A DNA stretch of 64,000 nucleotides from SZUA-36 sp964650905 (GCA_964650905.1 CAZYVH010000005.1:1-64000); one strand, 5' to 3'. Counted from the stretch's first letter, positions 41,016 to 50,342 are shown. The notes: a model not told the origin generated them from the letters alone. A program made the numbers and translations.

Positions 41016-42962
41016 TTAAGCACGGTTCATTCTGCCGGTGACGAGGTCGTCCACCACTTCCGGGTCGGCCAACGTCGAGATGTCACCGAGATTTCCATAG
41101 TCGTTCTCTGCGATCTTGCGCAGGATTCGGCGCATGATCTTACCCGAGCGGGTCTTGGGCAGTGCTGGTGCCCACTGCAACAGATCGGGTGTGGCGATTG
41201 GGCCGATTTCCTTTCGTACCCAGTTGCGTAATTCGTTACGTAGTTCCTCACTGGGTTCCACCCCGGCGATCAAGGTAACGTAGACATAGATGCCCTGACC
41301 CTTGATATCGTGCGGGTAACCGACCACTGCGGCCTCTGCAACCATCGGGTGTGACACCAATGCGCTTTCAACCTCGGCAGTACCCATGCGATGACCGGAA
41401 ATGTTGAGCACGTCATCGACACGGCCGGTGATCCAGTAATAACCGTCTTCGTCTCGTTTGCAGCCATCGCCGGTAAAATACTTACCTGGATACCTGGTGA
41501 AATAAGCCTGCACAAAGCGCTGGTGATCACCATAAATCGTACGCATTTGACCTGGCCAGCTGTCGGTAATGACCAACTGGCCCTGAGCAGTACCTTCCAG
41601 AGCTTTGCCCTCGCCATCAACGATGGCGAGCATGATGCCCGGTAGTGGGGAACTGGCGGCACCGGGTTTCATCGGGGTCGCGCCAGGTAAGGGGCTGATT
41701 AAAATACCCCCGGTTTCTGTTTGCCACCAGGTATCAACGATAGGGCAGCGGTCTTCACCGACAACATGAAAATACCATTCCCAGGCCTCGGGGTTGATCG
41801 GTTCCCCAACGGTGCCGAGCAGACGCAGACTTTTCCTGGAGGTACGCCTGACGGGTTCGTCACCGTCACGCATCAGCGCACGGATAGCGGTGGGTGCGGT
41901 GTAACAGACATTGACCTGGTGCTTGTCACAGATCTGCCAGAAACGACGGGTATCCGGGTAATTGGGTACCCCTTCGAACATCAGTGTGGTGGCGCCGTTA
42001 GCCAGTGGGCCATAGACGATGTAACTGTGACCGGTGACCCAGCCAACATCAGCAGTACACCAGTAGATATCGCCGTCCTGGTAATCAAATACCAGTTCAT
42101 GGGTAAACGAGACATACACCATGTAGCCGCCGGTGGTGTGCATAACGCCCTTGGGTTTACCCGTTGAACCGGATGTGTAGAGGATGAACAGGGGGTCCTC
42201 GGCACCCATTTCCTCGCAGGGACAGTCATCCCAGAACGTTGCATCGTAATCATGCAGCCAGTGGTCGCGGTCCGGCTGCATATGAGTCTGGCTATCGGTA
42301 TTTCGTACCACCAACACGGATCGCAGCAAGCCCATGACATCTTTGCGTCGACACGCCTGATCAACATTGTCTTTGAGCGGGATGGGGTTACCGCCGCGCA
42401 TGCCTTCGTTGGCGGTCACCAGGATCGTGGACTGGCAATCTACAATGCGCCCCGCCAGGGCGTCTGGTGAAAAGCCGCCAAATACGACGGAATGGACGGC
42501 GCCGATGCGTGCACAGGCGAGCATGGCAATGACCGCATCCGGTATCATTGGCATATAGATTGTGACCCGGTCGCCACGCCTGGTTCCGAGTTCTTTCAAC
42601 ACATTGGCCATACGACAGACACGCTCAAATAACTCACGGTAACTGATGTGCAGGTCGTGGGCTGGGTCATCGCCTTCCCAGATGATGGCGGTCTGCTCGG
42701 CGCGCGTTTCAAGGTGTCGGTCGATACAGTTGTAACAAGCGTTCAGGGTGCCGTCTGCAAACCATTGGATGTGCAGGTCTTCAGGGTCAAACGAGACATC
42801 ACGCACCTGGCTGAAGGGTCTGATCCAGTTGATACGCCGCGCCTGATCCGACCAGAAACCACTATTGTCCTCGACCGACTGGCGGTACATGTCTTCATAC
42901 CGTTGCTGGTCAACGCGGGTGCGTTGTGCGGCCGCGGGTACTACCGGGTAGATTTTGTTCAT
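41016..42962 (-). CDS. acsA: Acetyl-CoA synthetase
   Basis: A 648-residue AMP-forming acetate-CoA ligase. Features: NKIYPVVPAAAQRTRVDQQR at the N-terminus, LFILYTSGSTGKPKGVMHTT (ATP/adenylation loop), TWWQTETGG, DDVLNISGHRMGTAEVESAL, and the acetylatable Lys in TRSGKIMRRILRK. The start is 42962; the frame continues upstream without homology into the rhomboid gene. It activates free acetate and could link acetate from other pathways to acetyl-CoA. It follows the rhomboid gene on the same strand. Confidence 0.96.
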   Translation of the reverse strand: MNKIYPVVPAAAQRTRVDQQRYEDMYRQSVEDNSGFWSDQARRINWIRPFSQVRDVSFDPEDLHIQWFADGTLNACYNCIDRHLETRAEQTAIIWEGDDPAHDLHISYRELFERVCRMANVLKELGTRRGDRVTIYMPMIPDAVIAMLACARIGAVHSVVFGGFSPDALAGRIVDCQSTILVTANEGMRGGNPIPLKDNVDQACRRKDVMGLLRSVLVVRNTDSQTHMQPDRDHWLHDYDATFWDDCPCEEMGAEDPLFILYTSGSTGKPKGVMHTTGGYMVYVSFTHELVFDYQDGDIYWCTADVGWVTGHSYIVYGPLANGATTLMFEGVPNYPDTRRFWQICDKHQVNVCYTAPTAIRALMRDGDEPVRRTSRKSLRLLGTVGEPINPEAWEWYFHVVGEDRCPIVDTWWQTETGGILISPLPGATPMKPGAASSPLPGIMLAIVDGEGKALEGTAQGQLVITDSWPGQMRTIYGDHQRFVQAYFTRYPGKYFTGDGCKRDEDGYYWITGRVDDVLNISGHRMGTAEVESALVSHPMVAEAAVVGYPHDIKGQGIYVYVTLIAGVEPSEELRNELRNWVRKEIGPIATPDLLQWAPALPKTRSGKIMRRILRKIAENDYGNLGDISTLADPEVVDDLVTGRMNRA

Positions 42963-42991
42963 TATTCTTGTTTTTCCAAAGTGAGAAAGGC

Positions 42992-43594
42992 TTATTTCCA
43001 GGTCATGCCGGGTCGCCAGCCCCAGCGCCACAATAATCCGGCGCCGAAAAACAGACCGCCCAAGTGCGCAAAATGAGCGACTTGCGGCATGGCACCGGTG
43101 ACACCGAAAAGCAACTCGGCAGCACCGTAAATCAACACAAACCATTTTGCCTTAATTGGTACCGGAAAGAAAATCAGGATCAGACGGTTTTCAGGCCACA
43201 TTACCCCGTAGGCCAGTAACAATCCAAAAACTGCACCTGAAGCCCCAATGGTAGGATATACTTCGCCGCTGACATACTGCACCAGCAACTGGATCACACC
43301 GGCCCCGATGAGACAAATGCCAAAATATTCTGCAAAACGCCGGCTACCCCACATCTTTTCTACCGGCAGACCAAACATCCACAGGGCGAACATATTAAAA
43401 AACAGATGATTGAAACTGCCATGCAAAAATGCATAACTGACCAGTTGCCATGGTTGGAAGTAACCGCTATACAGAGGCCACAACGCGAGCTGGGCAGACA
43501 GGTTGTGCAGCAGGTAGACCAGCGTACAGGCAATGATGATGCCAATGGATAGCGGTGGGCGTGTCACGCGTTGCAAAATGGGCTGCTGGTTCAA
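42992..43594 (-). CDS. Rhomboid family intramembrane serine protease
   Basis: A 200-residue membrane protease with six helices. The active-site Ser is in IGASGAVFGLLLAYG and the His in VAHFAHLGGLFFG; HGSFNHLFFNMFALWMFG is the conserved HxxxNxxxN-type helix-2 motif. It would cleave transmembrane segments of unknown substrates. TTG 43594 has AGGAG 7 bases upstream and is preferred over the GTG at 43615, which would place that site inside the gene. Confidence 0.9.
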   Translation of the reverse strand: MNQQPILQRVTRPPLSIGIIIACTLVYLLHNLSAQLALWPLYSGYFQPWQLVSYAFLHGSFNHLFFNMFALWMFGLPVEKMWGSRRFAEYFGICLIGAGVIQLLVQYVSGEVYPTIGASGAVFGLLLAYGVMWPENRLILIFFPVPIKAKWFVLIYGAAELLFGVTGAMPQVAHFAHLGGLFFGAGLLWRWGWRPGMTWK

Positions 43595-43689
43595 TTTCGA
43601 TCTCCTGTGGGGCACCGGTGGAGTAAGGCCTGGTTCAGATTGACGGATTGTGGCAATTCATCGGATAAGTGCTGGTTTATAATACTACA

Positions 43690-43902
43690 ATGATAACGAA
43701 TAACGTTCTTGCCTCCGAGGCAACAAATTTGGTGACCGTATACGCATCTTCGAGCACAGCGCTCAAACCCCATTACTATGATGCCGCCAGACGTTTGGGC
43801 GAAGTGCCCGCTGGCGCCGGCAAGGCTATCATTTATGGTGCGGGCGGTAGCGGGCTGATGGGGTCGTGTCGCCATTCACTTTGCCAACGTGAAGCCATAT
43901 AA
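43690..43902 (+). pseudogene. Truncated LOG-family (cytokinin riboside-monophosphate hydrolase-like) gene
   Basis: The frame gives NLVTVYASSSTALKPHYYDA, ARRLGEVPAGAGKAIIYGAG and GSGLMGS, which is the N-terminal third of LOG-type lysine-decarboxylase-like proteins. After GLMGS it turns into unrelated residues (CRHSLCQREAI) and stops. The PGGxGTxxE active-site region is missing. The next gene starts 3 bp later. A deletion has removed about two thirds of the gene. Confidence 0.8.
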
Positions 43903-43905
43903 CCC

Positions 43906-44766
43906 TTGACTGACGAAACGGGAAATAAAGGAGCTGAACAGAGTCTGCGTAAGCTGCCAGGCGTACGCGGCCTGGCGTGGTTTACCGGTAGCTGGACGTT
44001 GCTCAGGAGGCAACCATTTCGCCTCTTGCTGATCAGCCTGTTTTTGCAGGTTCTGCTGAGCTTCTCACAGACCCAGGCATTGGGATTGCTGGTACTTTTG
44101 TGTCTGCCGGCCTTGAGCGCCGGTATGTTGCAGGCCTTCCACGAGGTCGAAAGTGACAAAAAACCGTTACTGGCGACGTTGTTTTTGCCATTCACTTCCA
44201 TGAGCCGGACGAGCCGCTTGCTGCTATTGGGGGCCCTGGTTATGGCCCTTGGCCTGCTGGTCGTTACATTGATTTTATCTGGACAGGTGGTCAGCCTGGA
44301 TGTTGATACGATCAATCGTATCGAGAAGGGTGATCTTGAAGCGATTGGTCTGCTTGACCCGGCTTTGATCGAAAATGCCATCATGGCGATGGCCATTGGC
44401 ACTGCCATCAGCGGCAGTATTACGTATTTTGCCGCACCATTGATCTGGTTCAAAGAACAATCCACGGGCCGGGCGGTGGTATTGGGTCTGAAGGCGCTCG
44501 CCCTTAACTGGCGACCATTACTTCTCGTTGGTTTATTACTGGGTTTGTTGGCGGCTCCCATTGCCGTACTGTTGGCTTCGTTTTACCTGTCCGCGATCAA
44601 CGGGGCGTCCGGGTCTTTGTGGCTGGGTGTGTTGATGCTGGTATTGGGTCCATTGTTCCAATTATTACTTTTTGGTACCCAGTACCTGGCTTTCAGGGAT
44701 ATTTTTGGTCTGCGGACTCCAAACAAGAACCCTGCGGATGATGCGGGCAATCAGCTGGTCGCCTGA
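43906..44766 (+). CDS. Polytopic membrane protein (BPSS1780-like)
   Basis: A 286-residue inner-membrane protein with about six hydrophobic segments (QPFRLLLISLFLQVLLSF, LGLLVLLCLPALSAGML, LLLLGALVMALGLLVVTLIL, LLLVGLLLGLLAAPIAVLL and others). WFTGSWTLLRRQPFRLLLIS at the start and a centrally placed amphipathic loop are reminiscent of the BPSS1780 family; function unknown. The start is TTG at 43906, right after the LOG remnant, so the original promoter may have been that of the LOG gene. It converges on tatC, with overlapping 3' ends. Confidence 0.65.
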   Translation: MTDETGNKGAEQSLRKLPGVRGLAWFTGSWTLLRRQPFRLLLISLFLQVLLSFSQTQALGLLVLLCLPALSAGMLQAFHEVESDKKPLLATLFLPFTSMSRTSRLLLLGALVMALGLLVVTLILSGQVVSLDVDTINRIEKGDLEAIGLLDPALIENAIMAMAIGTAISGSITYFAAPLIWFKEQSTGRAVVLGLKALALNWRPLLLVGLLLGLLAAPIAVLLASFYLSAINGASGSLWLGVLMLVLGPLFQLLLFGTQYLAFRDIFGLRTPNKNPADDAGNQLVA

Positions 44767-45515
44767 TCAGCTTGATCCGTCGTTTTAGACTGCACCAGGA
44801 CACGCGAAAAAAAGATACCGATTTCAAACAACAACCACATCGGCAGCGCCAGCAGCGTTTGTGAAATGACATCTGGTGGTGTCAGTATCATTCCCAGCGC
44901 AAATGCACCGACGATGATATAAGGCCGCCAGCTGGCCAGCTTGTCCGCAGTCGTGATACCGGTGGCCACCAGTATTATGGTCGCAATGGGCACTTCAAAC
45001 GTGATGCCGAAAGCGATGAAAAGCGTTATCACGAAATCGAGATATTTGCTGATATCCGTCATGACCGCCACACCCTCAGGCGCCACTCGCGTGAGAAATC
45101 CAAACACCAGCGGAAAGACCACGAAATAGGCAAATGCGCAACCCGTGTAAAACAGTGCGACCGAAGAAAACAGCAAGGGTCGTGCGAGTCGCTTCTCATT
45201 CTTGAACAGTGCTGGCGCGACGAATGCCCACAGCTGATACAGCATGACCGGGATCGATATCATGACGGCCACCAGCAGGGTTAGTTTGAAGGGCGTCAGG
45301 AACGGTGAAGCCACATCGATGGCGATCATACTGCTACCCTGGGGTAATTGTGCCAACATTGGCGAGGCCAGGGCTTCATAGAGATGACGTGAGAACGGTA
45401 ACAGGCCCAGCAGAACGACCAACACGGTTACACACGCTTTCAGCAAACGGCTGCGCAGCTCGACCAGGTGCTCAAGGAAGCTTAATTCCTGATCCTGTTC
45501 GGGTGGCTCAGTCAT
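44751..45515 (-). CDS. tatC: Twin-arginine translocase subunit TatC
   Basis: A 254-residue six-helix core receptor of the Tat export system, binding twin-arginine signal peptides. SFLEHLVELRSRLLKAC is the conserved N-terminal segment. YQLWAFVAPALFKNEKR and FGITFEVPIATIILV, and the final helices, are typical. The start MTEPPEQ at 45515 overlaps the tatB end by 8 bp. The 3' end overlaps the convergent membrane-protein gene by 16 bp. Confidence 0.96.
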   Translation of the reverse strand: MTEPPEQDQELSFLEHLVELRSRLLKACVTVLVVLLGLLPFSRHLYEALASPMLAQLPQGSSMIAIDVASPFLTPFKLTLLVAVMISIPVMLYQLWAFVAPALFKNEKRLARPLLFSSVALFYTGCAFAYFVVFPLVFGFLTRVAPEGVAVMTDISKYLDFVITLFIAFGITFEVPIATIILVATGITTADKLASWRPYIIVGAFALGMILTPPDVISQTLLALPMWLLFEIGIFFSRVLVQSKTTDQADQATS

Positions 45516-45876
45516 CACTTTCCTGGCTGTCTGCAGCCGGCAGTACTGGAGCGGGCGCCTCATGACCGGATGGTTCGGGTTTGGTCATTGCCGTATCGGG
45601 GTCTTTCGTCCCCGGTAGTTCGCGGCTGAAGCCGGGTATGTCCCGTATTTCATTGCTGACACGCCTGAACTCCTTGCTGGCACGTTTGATCGGGTCGATG
45701 ATTTCCGTATCGTTGAGTTCGGATTCAATGGTGTTTCGCAAGCTGATCCAGCTGGCCCGGGCTTTGCGTACAAAACCACCGATGGTGCGGGCCACACCCG
45801 GCAGGCGCTCGGGACCGAGCACCAGCAAACCGATCAGGGAGAGTAAAAAAAGCTCCGAAAAACCGACATCAAACAT
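45508..45876 (-). CDS. tatB: Twin-arginine translocase subunit TatB
   Basis: A 122-residue single-span protein: MFDVGFSELFLLSLIGLLVL with the TatB-type Glu8, GPERLPGVARTIGGFVRKAR hinge and amphipathic helix, then a charged helical and Pro-rich C-terminal tail. TatB partners TatC in signal-peptide recognition. Its length and the FDVGFSE opening distinguish it from TatA. It overlaps tatA by 8 bp and tatC by 8 bp. Confidence 0.95.
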   Translation of the reverse strand: MFDVGFSELFLLSLIGLLVLGPERLPGVARTIGGFVRKARASWISLRNTIESELNDTEIIDPIKRASKEFRRVSNEIRDIPGFSRELPGTKDPDTAMTKPEPSGHEAPAPVLPAADSQESDD

Positions 45877-46120
45877 CTTTGTTGGTCGGACTCGATGCCG
45901 GGGCTTTTTCCTGTTGTTCCTGTGTGTTTGCAGTGGTTTGCTGTGCGTCTGTCAGTTGTTCAGGCGCGCTGTCCGCAGGATCCTCTTCCATACCTTTGCG
46001 AAAACCCTTTATCGCGCCACCTAGGTCGGAGCCGATATTCCGCAGACGCTTGGTACCGAAAACCAGTACGACAATTAACAGCAGGATCAGCAGCTGCCAG
46101 ATGCTTATTCCACCAATCAT
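45869..46120 (-). CDS. tatA: Twin-arginine translocase subunit TatA
   Basis: An 83-residue single-span protein: GGISIWQLLILLLIVVLVFG, then TKRLRNIGSDLGGAIKGFRK (hinge Gly and amphipathic helix) and a Gln/Thr-rich tail. TatA oligomers form the translocation element. It is the first gene of tatABC; the operon order is as in E. coli. Confidence 0.95.
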   Translation of the reverse strand: MIGGISIWQLLILLLIVVLVFGTKRLRNIGSDLGGAIKGFRKGMEEDPADSAPEQLTDAQQTTANTQEQQEKAPASSPTNKDV

Positions 46121-46199
46121 GTTTAACTCCGGTGTTTTTAACGTGTGTGCAGTTTAGCCCAAAGTAGAGGGTTTGGCTGCAAAAATTAGATTATGGATA

Positions 46200-47174
46200 T
46201 CAGCAGATGCGTTTGCGAAGAGCGGCGATACCGGCGAGTAACAACAGGCTTGCCAACAAACCGCGGCCGATACGGTCGAGTGTCGGGACGCGTGGAAACA
46301 TTACCCCTACTTCCTCTTTGGGCTGCACGGCACACGCTTGTGGCGGGACAATGGCGAGGCTTTCAAAACCGGTTTCTTTGGTTTCGCTTACCAGGGTTGC
46401 GGTCCCGGTCCCGGTATCAATCCGCAATATCTGGCTGGGTTGGTACGCTAGTTTGTTATTAATAATGCTGCGATCGGTGATGGCCCACAAAGTGCCCTCA
46501 TCATCAAATGCCAGGCCTCCCTGGCTGTATGCACCAGCTTCGTTACCCAATGCCCCGATCAACGTGGCCACGCCGGTTTGCATATCGATACTATAGAGGT
46601 TGGGCGAGTCTGTGGTGCCATCTTCAAATTGCCCGTTACCGAGACCATACATATTGACCGGGTTGCCAATAGCGGCAATGGCGCTGATGTTTACGCCAAG
46701 CGCGCCCTCGCTGCCAATAATTTCGCGACTACCATCCTCGAGCTTAAGACGATACAGTGTTCGGGTTAGCACGGATGTCACGTATAAGTCGCCCTCGCAG
46801 GTGAAGGTCATGCCAAAATCATTACCACCAAGTGGCGCAAAGCCGTTCAGATCTACTTGATCGTTAAAACTGACAATACCCGTTGTTGTATTTATAGGGA
46901 ACAAAGTGCGTGATTCATCATCGATACCCCACAGGGTCAGGCTATCTGGAGAGAAGGCCAGGCCCTCGGTGTCGATGCGGGTTTCAATCCCGTTGAAGAG
47001 TTCGCCCTTGCGCTGCTCGCCGCCGGTTGCGAGGTCAATAGAGTAGAGGCTGTCAGCGGTCGGGGCTGCGCTACCGCTGTCTGAATTGATGCTGTACGCT
47101 ATGGGTGCACCGTATGCGGTCAAGGCAAACAGTGAAACAAACATCAAAAGGAGATGGCGAAATAGCTTGGTCAT
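46200..47174 (-). CDS. Secreted DUF4394-like protein with IPTL/PEP-type C-terminal sorting signal
   Basis: A 324-residue extracytoplasmic protein. It has a signal peptide (HLLLMFVSLFALTAYGAP), then beta-propeller-like repeats around DSLYSIDLATGGEQ, LTLWGIDDESRTLFPINTTT and LYSIDMQTGVATLIGALG. The C-terminus is VPTLDRIGRGLLASLLLLAG plus IAALRKRIC: a V/I-P-T-L motif, one hydrophobic helix and an Arg-rich end, the layout of IPTL-CTERM sorting signals handled by exosortase-type systems. No exosortase is in this window. Start 47174 is preferred over 47189. Confidence 0.75.
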   Translation of the reverse strand: MTKLFRHLLLMFVSLFALTAYGAPIAYSINSDSGSAAPTADSLYSIDLATGGEQRKGELFNGIETRIDTEGLAFSPDSLTLWGIDDESRTLFPINTTTGIVSFNDQVDLNGFAPLGGNDFGMTFTCEGDLYVTSVLTRTLYRLKLEDGSREIIGSEGALGVNISAIAAIGNPVNMYGLGNGQFEDGTTDSPNLYSIDMQTGVATLIGALGNEAGAYSQGGLAFDDEGTLWAITDRSIINNKLAYQPSQILRIDTGTGTATLVSETKETGFESLAIVPPQACAVQPKEEVGVMFPRVPTLDRIGRGLLASLLLLAGIAALRKRIC

Positions 47175-47479
47175 GCAGGCAGCACCCATCCTCGTCGTAT
47201 TTACAACTGGAAGGACATGCTAGCAGAAAAAACTTTTATTACAAGGCCTTATATATGCTTATTGTGAACAGGAATTTTATTGTTGTAAAATTGCAACAAG
47301 GTATGGTCAAAACCTCTTTAACGGACTTTGGATGGATTCTTTACAAGCGCTTTTATAGACATGGCTTTGACGTGGGTTGTGTTCACAATGGCCTTGAATG
47401 CACCGTTCGCAGGCTGCAAAATCTCCTGTAGTGTCGTATTTTAGCAACATGGCTTATTTTAATAATAGCGGGAATTCTT

Positions 47480-48433
47480 ATGCCTGAGCATGGTGTTCTA
47501 CTGGTCAATCTGGGTACGCCTGCCGCGCCCGATAAAAAGGAGGTTAAACGGTTTCTTTCCGAGTTCCTGTCTGATCCCCGGGTGGTCGACCTGCCACGCT
47601 GGTTGTGGCTGCCGTTATTGAAACTTGTCATTATTCCTCTGCGCAAAAGACAGGTTGCTGAGGCTTATCAGAAAATCTGGTTGAAAGAGGGTTCGCCCTT
47701 GCTGGTTTACTCCATGGAATTGTGTGAAGGCCTGAATCAACATCTGGGCAACAGCACAGATATCAGGCTGGCTATGCGCTACGGCAGTCCACACATCCAT
47801 GATCAGCTTGAACAAATGCAGGCTGCGGGCGTTCACAAATTGTTGGTGTTGCCACTTTATCCGCAATACTCAGCAACCACCACGGAAACTGTATTTGATG
47901 CAGTTTCCAGCACACTCGCAGAACTGAACTGGTCACCCGAAATCCATCTGATGAAACACTATTTTGAGCGACCCGGGTGGGTCCATTCAATTGCCAGTTC
48001 AGTGCGTAACTTCCAACTGCAACACGGTAAGGCCGAAAAGTTGCTATTTTCAATGCACGGAATACCCAGACGCATGGTGGATGCGGGTGACCCTTATCAG
48101 CAACATTGCCAGCAGAGTGTTGCCTCTGTTGCCGAAGTGCTGAAACAGGAAGCATTGCTCACCTTTCAGTCACGCGTGGGTCGTGAGCCGTGGCTTGAGC
48201 CCTATACCGATAACGTTATCCGGGAGTTGGCTGAGACCGGTGTAAAACATATCCAGGTGATCAGTCCCGGTTTTTCGGTGGATTGCCTTGAGACACTGGA
48301 AGAAATTGCCATTCGGTATAAGGACCTGTTTATCAGGAACGGGGGCAGAAAATTTGAATACATACCTGCACTCAACGCCTCGGATGAACATGTTGGCCTG
48401 TTTGCGTCGATCATTGAGCAGTATTTTTCTTAG
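47480..48433 (+). CDS. hemH: Ferrochelatase
   Basis: A 317-residue enzyme inserting ferrous iron into protoporphyrin IX, the last step of haem synthesis. GVLLVNLGTPAAPDKKEVKR, LPLYPQYSATTTETVFDAV and KLLFSMHGIPRRMVDAGDPY (catalytic His) are diagnostic, as is QVISPGFSVDCLETLEEI near the C-terminus. Length is typical. The ATG lies after a 290-bp intergenic region with no other gene. Confidence 0.96.
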   Translation: MPEHGVLLVNLGTPAAPDKKEVKRFLSEFLSDPRVVDLPRWLWLPLLKLVIIPLRKRQVAEAYQKIWLKEGSPLLVYSMELCEGLNQHLGNSTDIRLAMRYGSPHIHDQLEQMQAAGVHKLLVLPLYPQYSATTTETVFDAVSSTLAELNWSPEIHLMKHYFERPGWVHSIASSVRNFQLQHGKAEKLLFSMHGIPRRMVDAGDPYQQHCQQSVASVAEVLKQEALLTFQSRVGREPWLEPYTDNVIRELAETGVKHIQVISPGFSVDCLETLEEIAIRYKDLFIRNGGRKFEYIPALNASDEHVGLFASIIEQYFS

Positions 48434-48479
48434 CGATTGAACCATTGCACCTGCACCCCGGCGCGGTCACAATTAAGCC

Positions 48480-48836
48480 ATGGAGATATTCAGAGTGTTC
48501 CAGGTCGAGGCGGCTCACCGCCTGCCGAATGTACCCGAAGGACATAAATGTGCGCGTTTGCACGGTCACTCGTTTCGTATAGAAGTGTACATTAAAGGCC
48601 CACTGGATGACGCGCAGGGCTGGGTCATGGATTTCGCCGAGCTACGGCGTGTATTTCAATCCGTGTTTGACCAGCTTGATCATCACTACCTGAATGATAT
48701 TGATGGGCTCGAGAACCCGACCAGTGAAAACCTGGCGCGCTGGATATGGGGACAGTTGTCAGCGGAGCTTATCGGTCTGGATAAAATAATTGTCCAGGAA
48801 ACCTGCAATGCAGGCTGTATTTATCGTGGTGATTAA
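48480..48836 (+). CDS. queD: 6-carboxytetrahydropterin synthase QueD
   Basis: A 118-residue enzyme of queuosine/preQ0 biosynthesis (PTPS fold), converting dihydroneopterin triphosphate to 6-carboxytetrahydropterin. Zinc-binding His residues occur in VEAAHRLP and RLHGHSF. The catalytic Cys is in GHKCARLHGH, and DQLDHHYLNDI plus ENPTSENLARWIW and VQETCNAGCIYRG are conserved. It starts 47 bp after hemH on the same strand. Confidence 0.95.
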   Translation: MEIFRVFQVEAAHRLPNVPEGHKCARLHGHSFRIEVYIKGPLDDAQGWVMDFAELRRVFQSVFDQLDHHYLNDIDGLENPTSENLARWIWGQLSAELIGLDKIIVQETCNAGCIYRGD

Positions 48837-48862
48837 TGAACGCCACTGCAACCATAAACGGA

Positions 48863-49462
48863 TTAGCAACCCGTACAGACTCCCGCACCATCGCAAAACG
48901 GTTTTTTGCTGGATTTTCCACAGCGGCAAAGGGCACCGTTCATGGTGATACACTCCTGTCCCTTATTGTTGTAGATGCGCAAATAACCATGGAATTTCAA
49001 CGGCCCGTTTTTTATGCACGTTACAGTTAACGATTGTGGCCGCTTGACTGGCATCAAGTCCGAAATCTGTTGCACACCGCCAACATCGAGAAACTCGATC
49101 GCCAGGTGCTGATCATCACAGACCGGTTTGTTTTTTGATGCGCCGCAACGGCACAGGTTGATGTGGTTGACGTGGGTAACCGATCCGTCTTCAGTGATCA
49201 GCGTAATATTGCCCGACATCTTCAGCGGGCCACCGCTGGTGACCAGTACTTCATTGGGTAGATCCAACCGTCTCGGCACACGTTTATTACCACGCTGTTC
49301 GCGAAACCAGCGGTCCAGTGCTTTCTCGTCGGTTGTTTCCTGTGGCTCATCAACCATTACGGGCGGTTGATCACCGGACTGAGTTGGGGGGTCGTCGTAC
49401 GACAGGGGGTCTGATTCTGGCCAATTGAAAGGCTTGGCGAATACCTTGAGTGCGTCATCCAT
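48863..49462 (-). CDS. CDGSH iron-sulfur protein with two motifs
   Basis: A 199-residue protein. The first CDGSH-type motif is CRCGASKNKPVCDDQH (three Cys and one His, as needed for a 2Fe-2S cluster). The second is CRCGKSSKKPFCDGAG, which has Gly where the His ligand is expected. A preceding domain contains KRVPRRLDLPNEVLVTSGGP and TLTVTCIKNGPLKFHGYLRI-like repeats that frame each motif. CDGSH proteins act in redox or Fe-S handling in the cytoplasm. The missing His suggests the second cluster is absent or differently bound. Confidence 0.85.
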   Translation of the reverse strand: MDDALKVFAKPFNWPESDPLSYDDPPTQSGDQPPVMVDEPQETTDEKALDRWFREQRGNKRVPRRLDLPNEVLVTSGGPLKMSGNITLITEDGSVTHVNHINLCRCGASKNKPVCDDQHLAIEFLDVGGVQQISDLMPVKRPQSLTVTCIKNGPLKFHGYLRIYNNKGQECITMNGALCRCGKSSKKPFCDGAGVCTGC

Positions 49463-49656
49463 GACTAAATCTCCAGGAAATTCTTACAACATCTACAGTT
49501 ATACTAATACAATACACTATTTATCAATAAATACAATGGTTCATGGGAAATGCTATTTCAATATTGATCGGCTTGCTCCCATGGTCGTTGCGGCAAACCG
49601 AACGTCTTCCCAGAGCCTGGAATGACGGTATACGGGATCTTATCAACCGTTTCTGC

Positions 49657-50193
49657 TCAAGTTTTGGGTTGTCTCTTGCCCATTAAAGCTTTCAAATCGG
49701 ACAGAACCTGCCCGCTATGCTCATCCGGGTCGACCGTGTCGTAATGCCTGGCAATCTTCCCTTCGGGATTGATCAGGAAGGATTGTCGGCTGGCAAGTGT
49801 CATCAGCTTATAATCACGCAGTACGCCATAGGCCTTCGCAGTTTCACCGTTTTCATCGGCCAGTATGGTAAACGGTAACTTGTACTTACTGGAAAACCTC
49901 TCATGCGAAGCCACATCGTCAACACTGATACCGATGATGACCGCACCGATGGCTTTGAATGCATAGATATTGTCGCGGAAATTGCACGCTTCTGTGGTAC
50001 AGCCCGGTGTGTCATCTTTTGGGTAAAAATACACCGCCAGCCATTGGCCCCGGTAGTCTTCGAGTGTATGCCATTGGGCATTCTGATCCTGTAGTCTGAA
50101 TGACGGGGCCTGTGACCCCACGTTTGGGGTGTCAGCGGCAAAAACACAAGCGGACAGTAGAAAAACATGAATGGACAAGAGGATTTTATACAC
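49657..50193 (-). CDS. Secreted peroxiredoxin (Bcp/PrxQ-like)
   Basis: A 178-residue thiol peroxidase. A signal peptide (YKILLSIHVFLLSACVFA) precedes a thioredoxin-fold domain. YFYPKDDTPGCTTEACNFRD contains the peroxidatic Cys and a resolving Cys five residues later, the PrxQ/BCP arrangement. GISVDDVASHERFSSKYKLP and SFLINPEGKIARHY follow. It would reduce peroxides in the periplasm, unusual for this mostly cytoplasmic group. Confidence 0.88.
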   Translation of the reverse strand: MYKILLSIHVFLLSACVFAADTPNVGSQAPSFRLQDQNAQWHTLEDYRGQWLAVYFYPKDDTPGCTTEACNFRDNIYAFKAIGAVIIGISVDDVASHERFSSKYKLPFTILADENGETAKAYGVLRDYKLMTLASRQSFLINPEGKIARHYDTVDPDEHSGQVLSDLKALMGKRQPKT

Positions 50194-50342
50194 GTCTATC
50201 GTGCTCCTGTAGCAGGTGGTATTGTAGTAATTATAGGTAAAGATGAATAAACCGACATGCGATCTTTGATTATCTTATAATAAACCGAAATATAAACCGT
50301 TTTGCCGCAGCGGAGATTTGCCGTGCAAAAAACCGGTTTCTA

